This document shows, in pieces, positions 34,939 through 46,639 of a stretch of 64,000 nucleotides of DNA. The position numbers and the translations under genes are program-made. The stretch's first letter is position 1. Every line of letters starts with the position of its first letter. The notes beneath the pieces were generated by a model. The model was not told the DNA's origin and made no database searches. It saw only the letters and a list, made by a program, of their open reading frames with translations. The stretch comes from Desmodus rotundus (taxonomy: Eukaryota; Chordata; Mammalia; Chiroptera; Phyllostomidae). The stretch is taken from the NCBI RefSeq assembly GCF_022682495.2, contig NC_071393.1, positions 113,166,239-113,230,238 on the forward strand, read 5' to 3'.

Positions 34939-34984
34939 TTTACTGTGCTGGCCAGGGGTAGACACCCCTGGCCAGCACAGTAAA
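34939..34984. repeat. Perfect 21-bp inverted repeat with 4-base loop
   Basis: The left arm (34939-34959) and right arm (34964-34984) are exact reverse complements around the loop 'agac'. The core reads 'ggccagggg' / 'cccctggcc'. An RNA copy would form a strong hairpin. It lies about 400 bases beyond the edge of the ADAM array. Its function is unknown. Confidence 0.9.
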
Positions 34985-35505
34985 GAGCTTCTACCTCCAG
35001 TGTAATGATGACACCAAGGACCCTTCTAACTGCTGAAGATGTCAATCCCAATTGCATACCTGGGTTGGCTGAATACTACTGAATGCACTATCGAAGTCGA
35101 CTAGAACCATACTTACTGACCAATGTACAAAAGCTGCCACCATAACAGTGTCCATGATGATGTTTTAGTGCTCTGGGTATCTGTGTTAATGCTGACACCA
35201 AATCCAACAATCCTCTCAACTAAATATTTATCTCTCTGGCATACAGACTCCCAAGAAAATGGCTATAGGTTTCTTAGGGGAAAGACTGGTATAATTGTTA
35301 CATTATATATTTGCCATAATGTTGATTTGTCCTCCTTACTAGGACATACCGCTCTCTTTAGTCAACAGATTCTGTATCTGAAAATTGGCTTTGTTCCAGG
35401 AACTGAACTAGGATCATGATTTTATATCCCTTTAAAATAGAATCTACCCAGATTTAGAGTTAATATCTTATTGAATTAGTTTTTATTCTATGTGATATGT
35501 ATATA

Positions 35506-35545
35506 GTTGAAATCATATACAACTATATGAAATCATATACAACTA
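35506..35545 (+). repeat. Short tandem repeat of 'gaaatcatatacaactata' units
   Basis: Two adjacent copies of an AT-rich unit of about 20 bases, followed by a partial third ('agttgaaaccat'). Confidence 0.7.
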
Positions 35546-38499
35546 TATAAGTTGAAACCATGTTAATTTGTTTCAAATTATTTTGCCAAATACTATACCA
35601 TTGTCTCCCAAACCATTTTGATCATATTTTTCTCAAAAACATTATGGCTTAATAGGAGATGCAATTTTAAAAACTTTTACATAAAACAAAATAGCAAAGT
35701 AATAAATTGTACAATTAAACATGTATTGAATATGGTAATTAAAAATGGAATTGCGGATATCAATGGTGTCTTGATTAAGAGAGTTGATGCTGGATGTAGA
35801 ATCTGATCTTGACCTAGAAGTTCATTATAATGTAGTCCAAAGTGAAAAGTGATTACCAGTCTAGGCCAATGCATTAGTATGAGCAACATTATGAAGCAGA
35901 AATGCATCTACACAATAGGAAGACATAGGATGAGTTGAGGAGGCTACCCAATTCCAATTACATTGAAGTTATGACATAAATCTGTATAGAAATGGTGGAG
36001 CCAGAGCAAGACATCTTTTAAAGCCAGTTGTTTCTGAGGAAGTGAAAGATCCTTGTTAGCTAAGTAGCTAAATCTAGAACTTAGTCACCTGAGAAACAAA
36101 GTGGTTGGGCTTGTTACCTTTTGTTATGTGAGGTCTCTACTACCAATCTTTGTTCGTTGGTAAGTGTAGTACAAACCATCTAGAAAGAAAAGGCCATTGG
36201 ACTACTGTTTCTTCTGCTAGTAAGTCACTCATCAAATTTGGCTCTATATACAATGATAGCCAGAATATTATGGAAAATATGAAGTTTAATTTTGTTTTGT
36301 TTTCCTGTCAAAAATGAGAGAGACTTGAGCATGGGTTGGGTAAGGTGTTGTGCATAAGGTGACTAACCGTTAGGACTGAAGGTGTTGCTGGGATACAGGA
36401 CTTGCAGTTTAAAAACCAGGAACCAAGACTGTCCAGGGCAAACCAGAATTAATTGCTTACCCTAACTGCCAGTTAAAGACAAGTAAAATAGGAAGGAGAA
36501 GAGTTGAAAGTAGGGAAAATTGACAGGATCAGTCCTCAAGCATGTAGAAGATATGACCTTGGAACATAAGATGAGAAGCTACTATTTGAATCTGGGGGAG
36601 AATCACTTTTCCACTGAAACTGGGATGTGGAGTGGGGTAGAAGAGAAGTAGAAATGGGCTAGATTCAGATTGGTTTGTACTAGTGAAAATCCTAGAAGCC
36701 ATTTTGTCTTCGAATTTGACCTCATTATATATATATGATTTTTTTACTATGTTCCAGAGTAAGAAATTCATTTTATGTTGTGCCCCAGTGGCTACACCCA
36801 CACAAACACCCCCCAGATTTTGGCACCAAATTTTGGTAACAGTGGCTAAGGAATTCCTAGAAATGTCCTCTGATATTTCTATTCAATATCCTTAAAGAAA
36901 AAACTGCAGCTTGTGACCATTAAACTGATTTCATGACTTGCTAATGAGTCAACATTAGTGACAGAAAGATGGAAATCAGTGCATTTGAACATGAAAGAAT
37001 AAGAGGAGATATGGGGAGGTAGAGGTCTGAAGGAATTTGAAACAGCTGTGAGGAAAGGAAGAGTTGATAAAACATATGGAGGAGGGCTGTTGTCTACTCT
37101 CAGATTCCAATAACTTTAGAGCATATGGATTTTTAATGGCACCACTTTACACTATTGATGGTAGATTGATGTTCCTTTACAAGTTTGGGTCCCTGGGGTC
37201 TTAGGAATAATATAATGAGAGCAAAGAGTATGACTCAAAGATTCTTTGAAGCATTTTACTGTTATTGCCTGCTCTCAAGATGAGTTCTAAGAAAATAATA
37301 TGGCATAGTTAATATAGCTTATTAGCCTTCTTTGCAACACTATATTTTTCTTAGCCCTTCCAACTTTCCATCCACAACTGCCATTCTGTATTAGTAGCAA
37401 ACATATCAAGAGAGGTACAGAGAGTATCATCCAATTTAGAGATCTTTGTCCTTAGAAGTTTTTATATATACGCATGTAGTTGAATTGGTGTGTGAACTTT
37501 GCTTTTCTCTTGTGAGCTACTTGACCCTGGAATAAAGTGCCTATCCATTCGCAATGGAGTGTACTCATGATTCCAAGCCCTCTAGGCAAGTTAACATTAA
37601 GGATATTGTTTAGAGTGAAACAAGTCTTCCCCATTTACCAGCATCCACATTGCAAACGCAGGATAAATTCAAAACTTAAATACTATATGTTAGAAAAAAA
37701 AGATGAAGTCTACTTGGTTAATTATTTAACTCTGTGGAAAGGTAATGAGAATGTATTGACTATTGACGCTACACTTAAATGAGGAACTCCATATTGGGGG
37801 GGTGGTGAATGTAACATCCAGTAGAGCAAGAAAAGAAAAGAGCAATATGGCGTAGGAGGGTTTGAAATATCAGCAGACTTCTTGTTTCCATCCCTTAGGC
37901 TGGGGAGCCAGCACCAACCTTTCCAGTTCTGATTATGCATTCCCCTTTTAAGATTTTCACAAACATATTGAGTGGAAAAAGTATATGGCAGAATTAAACC
38001 AGTTTTGTTTGTTTTACAAATTAGTGTTATTGTAGAGCTTCAGAGAGTTAAAGGGTTTGGGCATAAAGTGGCTGAAGTGATGGAACTGGTCACCTAGGCT
38101 CAAATGGAATGGAACTAAAGACAAAGTATAAGGCTGAGAGAAATGGCCGATGATGCAAGACAAAAGTATTTTGGTTCTCTTTGAGTCTGATGAGTAGGTA
38201 TAGCAGGAATAAGGGAGAGTTGGAATGATTAAAATTATTGATAAGTTACTTAGGATGTAAGTAATGGTTTGGTTTTGCTTTGTTTGGTGATGACATGGTA
38301 TAGATTATGACTGTGGTGGGTAAACTGAAGTACACTGAAGCTGAATTGGAGGGGTTGAAAAATGTTGAAAACCCCTTCTGATTTTCAGATGAGTTGTCTA
38401 TACTTGCTATTGTTGTTTATGATGAAGGTAGGATTTTGATGGAGATAAAGTCTACCAGTCAGGCATCAAAGACCAAAGTTTATACAAGAATGATAGGGA

Positions 38500-41143
38500 A
38501 TTGGACTTCCAGTCAACACAGAGGTGTAGGTAAACATGGATCACCTTCCTGTAGAACCACAAAAAAATTACAACTAAACTAAAGAACAACCATCACTCAG
38601 AACAGCCAGAAATCCGGTTGAATGGAAGTTCAACAACTACGGAATTAAAGAAAACATATCCATCCAGACTGGCAGGAGGGGCGGAGACATGGTAACGCTG
38701 AATGGGCTGGTCCCACACCCATGTGTGGTGGATAAAAATTCAGGAGGGATATCTCAGGAGCAAGGAATCTCAGCCCCAATTACAGCCCCCATCCCAGAGT
38801 TACAGTGCCAGCAAGGTAAGGCCCCATAACTTCTGGCTGCAAAAACCAGTGGGGATTGAGTTGGTGGAAGAAACTTCTGGAGTTCCAAGCAGTTTCTCTT
38901 AAAGAACTCACACACACTTACTCAGACTTACTTCCTCTGAGCTCCAGCACTGGGGTAGCAGCTTGAAAGGCACCAGTGGTATATGGGGAGGAATTGAAGT
39001 GACCAGCAGTCTGACATCAAGGCAAGAGCTGGGGGACAGCTTTCTCCCAAACAGAAAGGCAGGTGGAGGCCACTGTTCCTTTTCTGAGCCCTCCCCTCAG
39101 AGTCACAGAGCTGACAGGCAGGGACCATATCTGAGACTCCATCAATCTAACATTGTTTGCCTTGCCCTAGAGATCCCCTGAGGCTCTGCCCACCCAAGCT
39201 GTTAACAGTGGCTTTTCCATATGAGTAACTGATTTGGGCTCTTGCCTCACGACTTCCTAAACTCTCTCAAACAAGCAACAACCAGCCTCAGTAAACCCCC
39301 AGCACCCTGTACCTCTTGCTAAGTGGCCCGAAGCACAGCACTAGCACCAGCCAGCCTAGGTTCACAGCTTAGCTAAGCCTGGGAACCTCCACACCCAACA
39401 CAAGTAGCAGCAATCTGCAGATTGCTCTACAGCTCCTGCAGGGTGGCCCCAGGAAGAACATGGGTGGGGGATGACCTTGGCCTGCACCACTCAGGAAACC
39501 CCACAGCCTGTGCACCCAGTGGAAAACTATAGACCACATTGGAGCACCACCACCCTACCCATGAAAAGCTGATTCTCTACAGAGGGCAGAGGTTGGTGGT
39601 CAGTGGTCATAGCCAGTCCACCCTTGCAGCTCACTGGCCTGGGTAAATCTCTCCCATTGGCCACCCAATAGCAATCAAGGCTCAATGGCAAGAGGAGGAT
39701 GTACTCAGCCCACATGGGTACTTTGAGTACCCAGCTTGGGTGAGAGGGGAGGCTGTGCCACTGGATCCTATAGGACTCCTACTACATTAGGCCATGCTAC
39801 CAAGATAGGGAATCGTAGCAGCTCTAATACATAGAAACAAATACAGGGAGGCTGCAAAAATGAGGAAACAAAGAAGCATGGCACAAAGTAAAGAACAGAT
39901 CAAAACTCCAGAAAAAGAACTAAACAAAATAGAAATAAGCAATCTATCAGATACAGAGTTCAAAACACTGGTTATAAAGATGCTCAAGGAACTTAGGACC
40001 TCAACAGCATAAAAAAGATCCAGTCAGAAATAAAGGATACACTAATACCAATAAAGAACAATTTTAAAAATCAAAAAACCCAGAGAGTGTAAGGAGCCCC
40101 TGGGACAACTTCAAGCATTCCAACAATAACATCATAGGAGTGCCAGAAGGAGAAGATAAAGAGCAAGAAATTGGAAATCTGTTTTTAAAATAATGAAGGA
40201 AAACTTCCCTAATTTGGTGAAGGAAATAGATGTGCAAGTCCAGGCAGGAAGCACAGAGAGTCCCAAACAAGGCAGATACATAAATGCCCACTCCAAGACA
40301 CATCATGATTAAAAAGCCAAAGGTTAAAGATAGAGAATCTTAAAAGCAGCAAGAGAAAAAGCAGATAGTTACCTACAGGGGAGTTCTCATAAGACTGTCA
40401 GCTGATTTATCTAAAGAAACTTTGCATAGGATCAAGGGTGGGAGGTGGGGATGGGTGGGTGGAGAGAGCTGGGGAGAGAAAATGGAGAAAACTGTACCTG
40501 AACAACAACAACAAGTAAATAAATAACCAAAAAAAGGAAAAGAAAAAAGAAACTTTGCAGGCTGGAAGGGAATAGCAAAGAATATTCAAAGTCATGAAAA
40601 GTGGGGACCTATAGCCAAGATAGCTGTACCCAGCAAAGCTATTATTTAGAATCAAAGGGCAGATAAAGAGCTTCCCAGACAAGAAGAAACTAAAGGAGTT
40701 CATCATCACCAAACCATTATTATATGAAATGGCAAACAGACTTACTGAAGAAAAAGAATATTAAAACTAGGAACAATAAAAAATGGCAAAAATACATATC
40801 TATCAACATTGAATCTAAAAAACAAACTAAGCAAGCCAGAAGAACAGAGACAGAATCATGGATGTGGAGAGGGTTTTGATGGTTGCCAGATGGGATGGGG
40901 TTGTGGGGAAATGGTTGAAGAGGTGAGGGGATTAAGAAGTACAAATAGGTGGTTACAGAATAGCCACGGGGATGTACAGGACAGTATAGGAAATGGAGTA
41001 GCTAAAGAATATACATATGACCCATTGACATTAACAATGGTGGGGGGGTGGCCTCACGGAGTGGGGTGTGCAGGGTTTATGGGGGAAAGAGGGTAAATTG
41101 GGACAACTGTAATAGCATAATCAATCAAATATAATTTTTAAAA
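38500..41143 (+). mobile_element. Older HAL1-like ORF1-only L1 element with 13-bp TSD
   Basis: A plus-strand element flanked by perfect 13-bp direct repeats, agaatgataggga, at 38487-38499 and 41144-41156. It starts 'ggacttccagtcaacaca' (L1-type 5' end) and has a 5'UTR of about 1.3 kb. A decayed ORF1 follows (about 39860-40760; recognisable ORF1 phrases include a 'cagatacagagttcaaaaca' core and a 'cttccctaatttggtga' core). The 3'UTR ends 'gggacaactgtaatagcata'. No ORF2 is present. Frameshifts and a nested insertion (40427-40545) show it is dead and older than the 19960-22000 element, whose 3'UTR end it shares. Confidence 0.75.
40427..40545 (+). mobile_element. Severely 5'-truncated L1 tail nested in the HAL1-like ORF1
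   Basis: 119 bases of L1 3' end (G-rich run, 'ggagaaaactgtacctgaac', A-rich tail) interrupt ORF1. Perfect 14-bp TSDs, aaagaaactttgca, lie at 40413-40426 and 40546-40559. The insertion post-dates the host element. Confidence 0.85.
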
Positions 41144-41156
41144 AGAATGATAGGGA

Positions 41157-41983
41157 GTGGTTAATAAAAGAGTGAGAAAGAAATGTTAAAAATTAGTGTA
41201 GTCAAATATAGTAGGATGAATGGTTTGCAAATGACTTTGTGGGCTGTGGAGAATAGGAACCCAGGCACTGGCCCATGTGGTACATAGGGCCTCTGAGAAC
41301 TGGATTTATCCAGGGTGAGCTTTAGAGAAAGCAGTAAAATCTGTTGAAGCTCAAGTTTAATAAGGTAAGTAGATATAGAGAGCTCTGTGAAGGGGTTTAG
41401 GATCGAGTTTGGTTCTCTCTCTTCCTTTGTCATTGAAAAGAGAAGACAGCTGAAGTCATAGGGGAAGCTTTATGGACAGATGATACAGAGTAGTTTGAAT
41501 CAGGGGAAAGGAAGTATTGACTAGAAATGAATTCAGAGTCCAGAAGATCATTGGTAGTGGGTCAGGCATCTTCATTTCATGTCCTATGCAAATCTTCTCA
41601 GATTAAATGAAAACTGGACTATCTATCATCCAACTTCAACAATTAGTAACATATGACCAATACCCCAAACTTCCATAACCCCAAACTTCCCACCCCATTT
41701 ATTGATAGCAAATGCAAAGCATTTTCGTGATTCATTAATTACTTTTTCACCACTCAATTCTTTCTCTCTCTCACTTTCCTTACCCAATCCCATCACCTTC
41801 CCCACCCTTCTTTTTATTTTCAATTTCAGCACTGCAGCTTTGATGGCCAGCTGTGTCAGGACTCAGGCTCTTAAAGGGCAGCTCTAGACAATGACCAGCT
41901 CAGAGGGATAAGCCAGACCAATAGTATCTCACGCTCTTTTTCTCTGGACAGATGACTTCATAACGGAGGCTGCTGAGACTAGC
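41157..41983 (+). promoter_or_regulatory. Upstream region / probable 5'UTR of ADAM21
   Basis: No coding gene. A pyrimidine-rich run ending 'tctctggacag' at about 41940-41951 looks like a splice acceptor 33 bases before the ATG, which would join an upstream non-coding exon to the intronless CDS. A second acceptor-like 'ttcaatttcag' is at about 41819-41829. No clear TATA box. Inference only. Confidence 0.35.
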
Positions 41984-44116
41984 GTGTCCATGAAAGTCGT
42001 TCTCCTGCTTCTCTGGCTTGGGGTGTCTCTGTCCCCTTCTGGCCTGTCCCAGGCTAGGCCCTCCAGCTCCCCAGAAGTGGTGGTCCCCTTGAAGCTGACC
42101 AGCAAGGGCGGAGGTGCAAAGGCTCCAGGCTGGCTCTCCTATAGCATTGAGTTTGGGAGCTGGAGACACATTGTCCACATGAGGGTCAAGAAGCTCTTGG
42201 TTTCCAGACACCTACCGGTGTTCACCTACTCAGACCAGAGTGCCCTGCAGGAGGATCAGCCTTTTGTTCCTGATGACTGCTACTATCATGGTTATGTGCA
42301 GGGGGTGCCTGAGTCCCTGGTTGCCCTCAGTACCTGTTCTGGAGGCTTTCGAGGAATGCTACTGATAAATGACCTTGCTTATGAAATCGAGCCCATCAGG
42401 CACTCTACCACATTTGAACACCTGGTTTATAAGATAAACATTAATGAGATACAGTCCCCACCTATTAAATGTGGCTTAACACAGAAGGAAATACACCAAC
42501 AATTGGGATTTGAAGAGGCAGAGACAACAACTCTGAAACAAATTACTACTGATAACTGGTGGGCCCATTCATGGTTTCTGGAGCTGGTTGTGGTGGTAGA
42601 TCAAAATTTCTTCATTTATTCCCAAAGTAACTTCTCAAAGGTGCAGGAGGATGTATTTCTTGTTATCAACATAGTGGACTCCATTTACCAGCAGTTGGGT
42701 ACGTATGTGATTTTGATTGGGATTGAGATTTGGAATCATGAAAATGTTTTGCCAATGATAAGCATAGAACAGGTTCTGGAGGATTTTGCTCAGTGGAAGC
42801 AAATCAGCCTTTCACAGCTACAGTATGATGCTGCACATATTTTCATTAAAAATTCACTTATAAGTGTACTTGGTATAGCCTATGTTGCAGGAATATGTCG
42901 TCCTCCAATTGACTGTGGAGTTAATAATTTCCATGGAGACCCCTGGTCTCTTTTTGCACTCACCGTGGCCCATGAGTTAGGCCATACGTTGGGTATGCTG
43001 CATGATGAAGAATTCTGTTTATGTGGGCAAAGTGGTTGCATTATGAATGCTATCAGAGTGCCAGCAGAGAGATTCACCAACTGCAGTTATGCAGATTTTA
43101 CAAAGACCACGTTAAACCAGGGATCATGTCTGCACAATCCTCCAAGTCCAGGGCAAGTCCTAATGCTGAAGCGCTGTGGGAACAATGTGGTTGAAGGGGC
43201 AGAGGAGTGTGACTGTGGATCTATAAAGCAGTGTGAACAAGATCCCTGTTGTCTCTTGAACTGCACTCTGAGGACCGGTGCTGCTTGCGCTTTTGGGCTT
43301 TGCTGCAAAGACTGCAAGTTCATGCCATCAGGGGAAGTCTGCAGACATCAGGTCAATGAATGTGACCTTCCAGAGTGGTGCAATGGGACATCCCATCAGT
43401 GCCCAGAAGATGGGTATGTGCAGGATGGGGTTCCCTGTAGTGACAACGCCTACTGCTATCAAAAGAGATGTAATAACCATGATGAACAGTGCAGGGAGAT
43501 CTTTGGTGAAGGTGCAAAGAGTGCACCTCAGAGTTGCTATGAAGAAATCAACTCCCAGGGAAACCGTTTTGGCCACTGTGGTCTAAATGGGACGGCATAC
43601 CTAAAATGCAATATCTCAGACATCTTTTGTGGGAGAGTTCAGTGTGAGAATGTGGGAGACATTCCCCATTTAAGAGATCGCTCTGCTTTGCAGCACACTC
43701 ATGTAAACGGTGTCACCTGCTGGGGTATAAGTTATCGTTTAGGGATGAGCACACCTGATGTTGGTGAAGTGAAAGACGGCACCGTGTGTGGTTCAAGAAA
43801 GATCTGCATACACAAGAAGTGTGTCAGTCTCTCTCTCCTGTCACAAGTCTGCCTGCCTGAGACTTGCAACATGAAGGGAATCTGCAACAACAAACATCAC
43901 TGCCACTGTGGCTATGGGTGGTCCCCACCCTACTGCCTATATAGAGGCTACGGAGGTAGTGTTGACAGTGGCCCAGCAGCTGCCAGAAAAGGAGTTTTCT
44001 TTCCACTAGTTATGATTCTTAGTTTGTCTGTTTTGCTTCTACTGTTGGCTACTCTATTTATGTACCTTCAAAACCGTTGTGGTCCTAAGGAGACCAAGGC
44101 TCACACTTCGGATTAA
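41984..44116 (+). CDS. ADAM21: ADAM21, membrane metalloprotease/disintegrin (intronless)
   Basis: An intact 710-residue single-exon ADAM. In order: signal peptide (about 1-23); prodomain with cysteine switch KCGLT (Cys163); metalloprotease domain with complete zinc site HELGHTLGMLHD (330-341) and Met-turn CIM (352-354); disintegrin from about Cys398 with loop CRHQVNECDLPEWC (453-466), the usual ECD form; cysteine-rich region; EGF-like repeat CLPETCNMKGICNNKHHCHCGYGWSPPYC-type (623-651, described by its cysteines); transmembrane helix (about 671-696); short tail ending ETKAHTSD. Long stretches match human ADAM21 as I remember it, for example the SQSNFSKVQEDVFLVINIVD segment. All catalytic residues are present, so it should be an active zinc endopeptidase, unlike the array copies upstream. 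ADAM21 is testis-enriched in other mammals. No convincing furin site is seen before the catalytic domain. Confidence 0.93.
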   Translation: MSMKVVLLLLWLGVSLSPSGLSQARPSSSPEVVVPLKLTSKGGGAKAPGWLSYSIEFGSWRHIVHMRVKKLLVSRHLPVFTYSDQSALQEDQPFVPDDCYYHGYVQGVPESLVALSTCSGGFRGMLLINDLAYEIEPIRHSTTFEHLVYKININEIQSPPIKCGLTQKEIHQQLGFEEAETTTLKQITTDNWWAHSWFLELVVVVDQNFFIYSQSNFSKVQEDVFLVINIVDSIYQQLGTYVILIGIEIWNHENVLPMISIEQVLEDFAQWKQISLSQLQYDAAHIFIKNSLISVLGIAYVAGICRPPIDCGVNNFHGDPWSLFALTVAHELGHTLGMLHDEEFCLCGQSGCIMNAIRVPAERFTNCSYADFTKTTLNQGSCLHNPPSPGQVLMLKRCGNNVVEGAEECDCGSIKQCEQDPCCLLNCTLRTGAACAFGLCCKDCKFMPSGEVCRHQVNECDLPEWCNGTSHQCPEDGYVQDGVPCSDNAYCYQKRCNNHDEQCREIFGEGAKSAPQSCYEEINSQGNRFGHCGLNGTAYLKCNISDIFCGRVQCENVGDIPHLRDRSALQHTHVNGVTCWGISYRLGMSTPDVGEVKDGTVCGSRKICIHKKCVSLSLLSQVCLPETCNMKGICNNKHHCHCGYGWSPPYCLYRGYGGSVDSGPAAARKGVFFPLVMILSLSVLLLLLATLFMYLQNRCGPKETKAHTSD

Positions 44117-44340
44117 GAAAATGCCTCTAATTTAATATCCTATACATCATAACATTTTAGTTTATTGGAGGTAGAAATGTTACATGCCTGAAACTGAGCA
44201 CATTTCTGACAGTTGACAGAAAAATGAAAAGACCTTCCTTTTTGTCAGTATTAGAAACATTGCCATCAAGAAAAGGTAATTTCTAATATTTCCCAGCTAC
44301 TGCTTATTGTGTAAGCAGCAAATAAAGCTCCAGTTTCACT
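44117..44340 (+). terminator. ADAM21: 3'UTR and poly(A) signal of ADAM21
   Basis: AATAAA at 44321-44326, about 205 bases after the stop, followed by a 'ttggtcctctttgtgtctcctg' type G/U-rich stretch suitable for cleavage. Confidence 0.6.
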
Positions 44341-44432
44341 CTGAGTTGGTCCTCTTTGTGTCTCCTGAGTGCACATATCATTCACAGGAAAGCCAAGAGA
44401 CAGAGATGTAAAGACCCATGGGTGAGTCTTGC

Positions 44433-44745
44433 CTCTCCGTTTATTCCCAAAGTAATTTCTCAAAGGTGCAAAGGATACATTTCTTGTTGTCCACTAGGGG
44501 ATACCATTTATCAGCAGCTGGGTGCTTATGTGATTTTGACTGGGGTTGGAATTTGAAATCATGGAAATATTTTCCCAATAAGCATAGAACAAGTCAAGAC
44601 CGCAAGTGCATACCATCGATGAACCTGGTCAATGCATGTCCAGAGTGGTGCAGTGGCCGTCCCATCAGTGCCCAGAAGATGCAAGTGGGCAGGATGGGGT
44701 TCCCTGCAGTGACAACGCCTACTGCTATCAAAAGAGATATAATAC
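44433..44745 (+). pseudogene. ADAM21-like pseudogene fragment with internal deletion
   Basis: 44440-44592 matches the start of the ADAM21 metalloprotease domain (42616-42768: 'tttattcccaaagtaa', 'caaaggtgca', 'agcagctgggt'). At about 44593-44605 it jumps to the disintegrin region (43310-43470: 'cagagtggtgca', 'cccatcagtgcccagaag', 'gacaacgcctactgctatca'). About 540 bases of catalytic and early disintegrin sequence are missing. It carries several indels and no usable start. Probably a decayed tandem copy of ADAM21, 300 bases downstream of it. Confidence 0.85.
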
Positions 44746-46050
44746 AGTTAGGGAAATTACTTAAATTTTCTAACATTCTCCTCCAAAATCTGAAAAGGAG
44801 GATGATAATATTGCTTGTCCCACCCAAACTCTTGGGTTTATTTGGTAACCACAAGTGAGAAATTCTTGTTAAAGCATAAACAAATTGTTGTTTGTTTATT
44901 AAAAATTCCTGGCCCTGTTCCCTCTGTGTTTTTTAGCCAAGCTTATCTACTCTAATTCTTTGTTTTAATTTGGTGGTTTGGGTATCCTCTTGGAGCATTT
45001 TCTTTGAATACCAGAACATACTCTCTCTGAGGGCAGGGTTGTTTTTATCTGTTTTGCACACTGTTTTATCCCAACACATAGAACATGGCATAATTAACAA
45101 AAAATATCTGAAAGAAATAATTAATATAAACAGATTATTAATTGGATGAAATTAATTAGGAAAAGTAAGAATAAACCTTCATCCTGTTTTTAAAACCACT
45201 GAAACTCCTGCTCAAAATTGGACACTGAATGTTTAAAATAGTGTGTATTTATAATGCTCCCTTTGGTTCTTATCCTTCACCGGCCTCTTTGTCCCCAACC
45301 TGTCTTCTCCACCATCTATTCTCAGTGTTTTTTGGAACTCCTGTCTCTTAAAAACATATATCTAACCAGGGACCCTCTATATATGGTCCAGATAACTTCT
45401 AAATGACACTCTTTGTAAACTGAGTCAAACATTTTTAATATCATTATCCATTATGTTTTGCACACTGTACATCCTCTGACCCTTATCTGTTTTGAATACA
45501 CTTGGCTGTGTCATGTCCGCACATCTGTACATGTAATTCTCATTCCCAAAATGCTGCTTACCACCCTCCCCTTACCCCCACTCATGCCCTGGAAATCTCC
45601 AATTTTTCCCTCAGTAAAGGTTAAACACCATACCTTTGGAAAGGGATTTCCTTGTGAAATGTTATGTGTTGTACTTGTGTGCCTCTGTCACTGTGTGGTC
45701 ATCCCTTTGATATACTCACGGAATACATGAGAAAATCTAACAATGTACCAGCCAGGGATAGCGAGAGGAAAAGGACCTCTAGTGGAGCCGTAGAAACAGG
45801 GAAGCATGAGCCAAGAATACAATCTGATTACACGTGGAGAAAGATCCATGTGTTTAAGTGTATAGGTCAGTCTGGAGACAAAAGGCAGCTGTTCCAATTT
45901 ACTTATTGTCTTTTGAAGTTGTTTTTGTGTGAAAAGAAAAAAGTTAAATTTGATTACAGTCAAATTTATCAATGTAACATTCTTTTATATTTACTGGGTT
46001 TTATATTTTTATATTTCTTATAACTTTATAGAATTAACTTCCTATTACCA
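44746..46050. other. Gene-free AT-rich spacer
   Basis: No gene or firm repeat identified. Short open frames at 45458-46023 have no recognisable domain. Confidence 0.4.
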
Positions 46051-46639
46051 ACTATCTTATTTGGGTTCTCCAAAAAGCGGATGCTAAGACCAGGATTTAG
46101 GTGGGGTTAGTTTATTTGGAAGCACATAAAAGAGTATATTAATGAGCAAGTTTCCACTGTGGGCTACTGGGGCTCTCCCCTGTAGGTTCAATAAGAAGTC
46201 ATGTGAAATACACCTTGGAATCTTCCTCCACGGTGCAGGAGAAAGCTGTCAGGAGAAAAACTAAGATACAACACTTAAAGTAGGAAACTGTCAGAGAATG
46301 GAAATTGTCTACTGGAGCTGCCACTGAACTCAGATGGGACAAGGGGATGTAGGGTGGGCTATCGGCATCTACTGTATCCAGACCCCTGAGAAAAATGGAC
46401 GCTAAGGCAAGGATTAAATGCAAATGCATCTCCTGTTGTACTGGTGACAATTCCTACATATACTAAAGCCTTTCTACTTTACAGGAGTGTGCTTGGCTCA
46501 TTCACAGAACAGGCTGGAAGAAAGAGAAAGTTAATACATCTGGAAGCAATTGTTCACCAATGAGAGATGTTTTGTGAATACATCTCACAGCTTCCCCAGT
46601 TCTCATGGGACAACTGCGAGGTGTCCGCCAGTGCCTCTC

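Larger units (their letters stand above)
34539..38486. other. Gene-free region between the array and the second HAL1-like element
   Basis: Mostly AT-rich and apparently single-copy. No gene is supported; short open frames lack recognisable domains. It contains a perfect inverted repeat (34939-34984) and a short AT-rich direct repeat (about 35500-35545). About 34655-34690 resembles 9718-9753, probably through a shared old repeat. Confidence 0.5.

Noticed and set aside
44418..44858. 146-codon open frame as a small ADAM protein
   Set aside because: It is the wrong frame over an internally deleted ADAM21 fragment; the sequence is a pseudogene.
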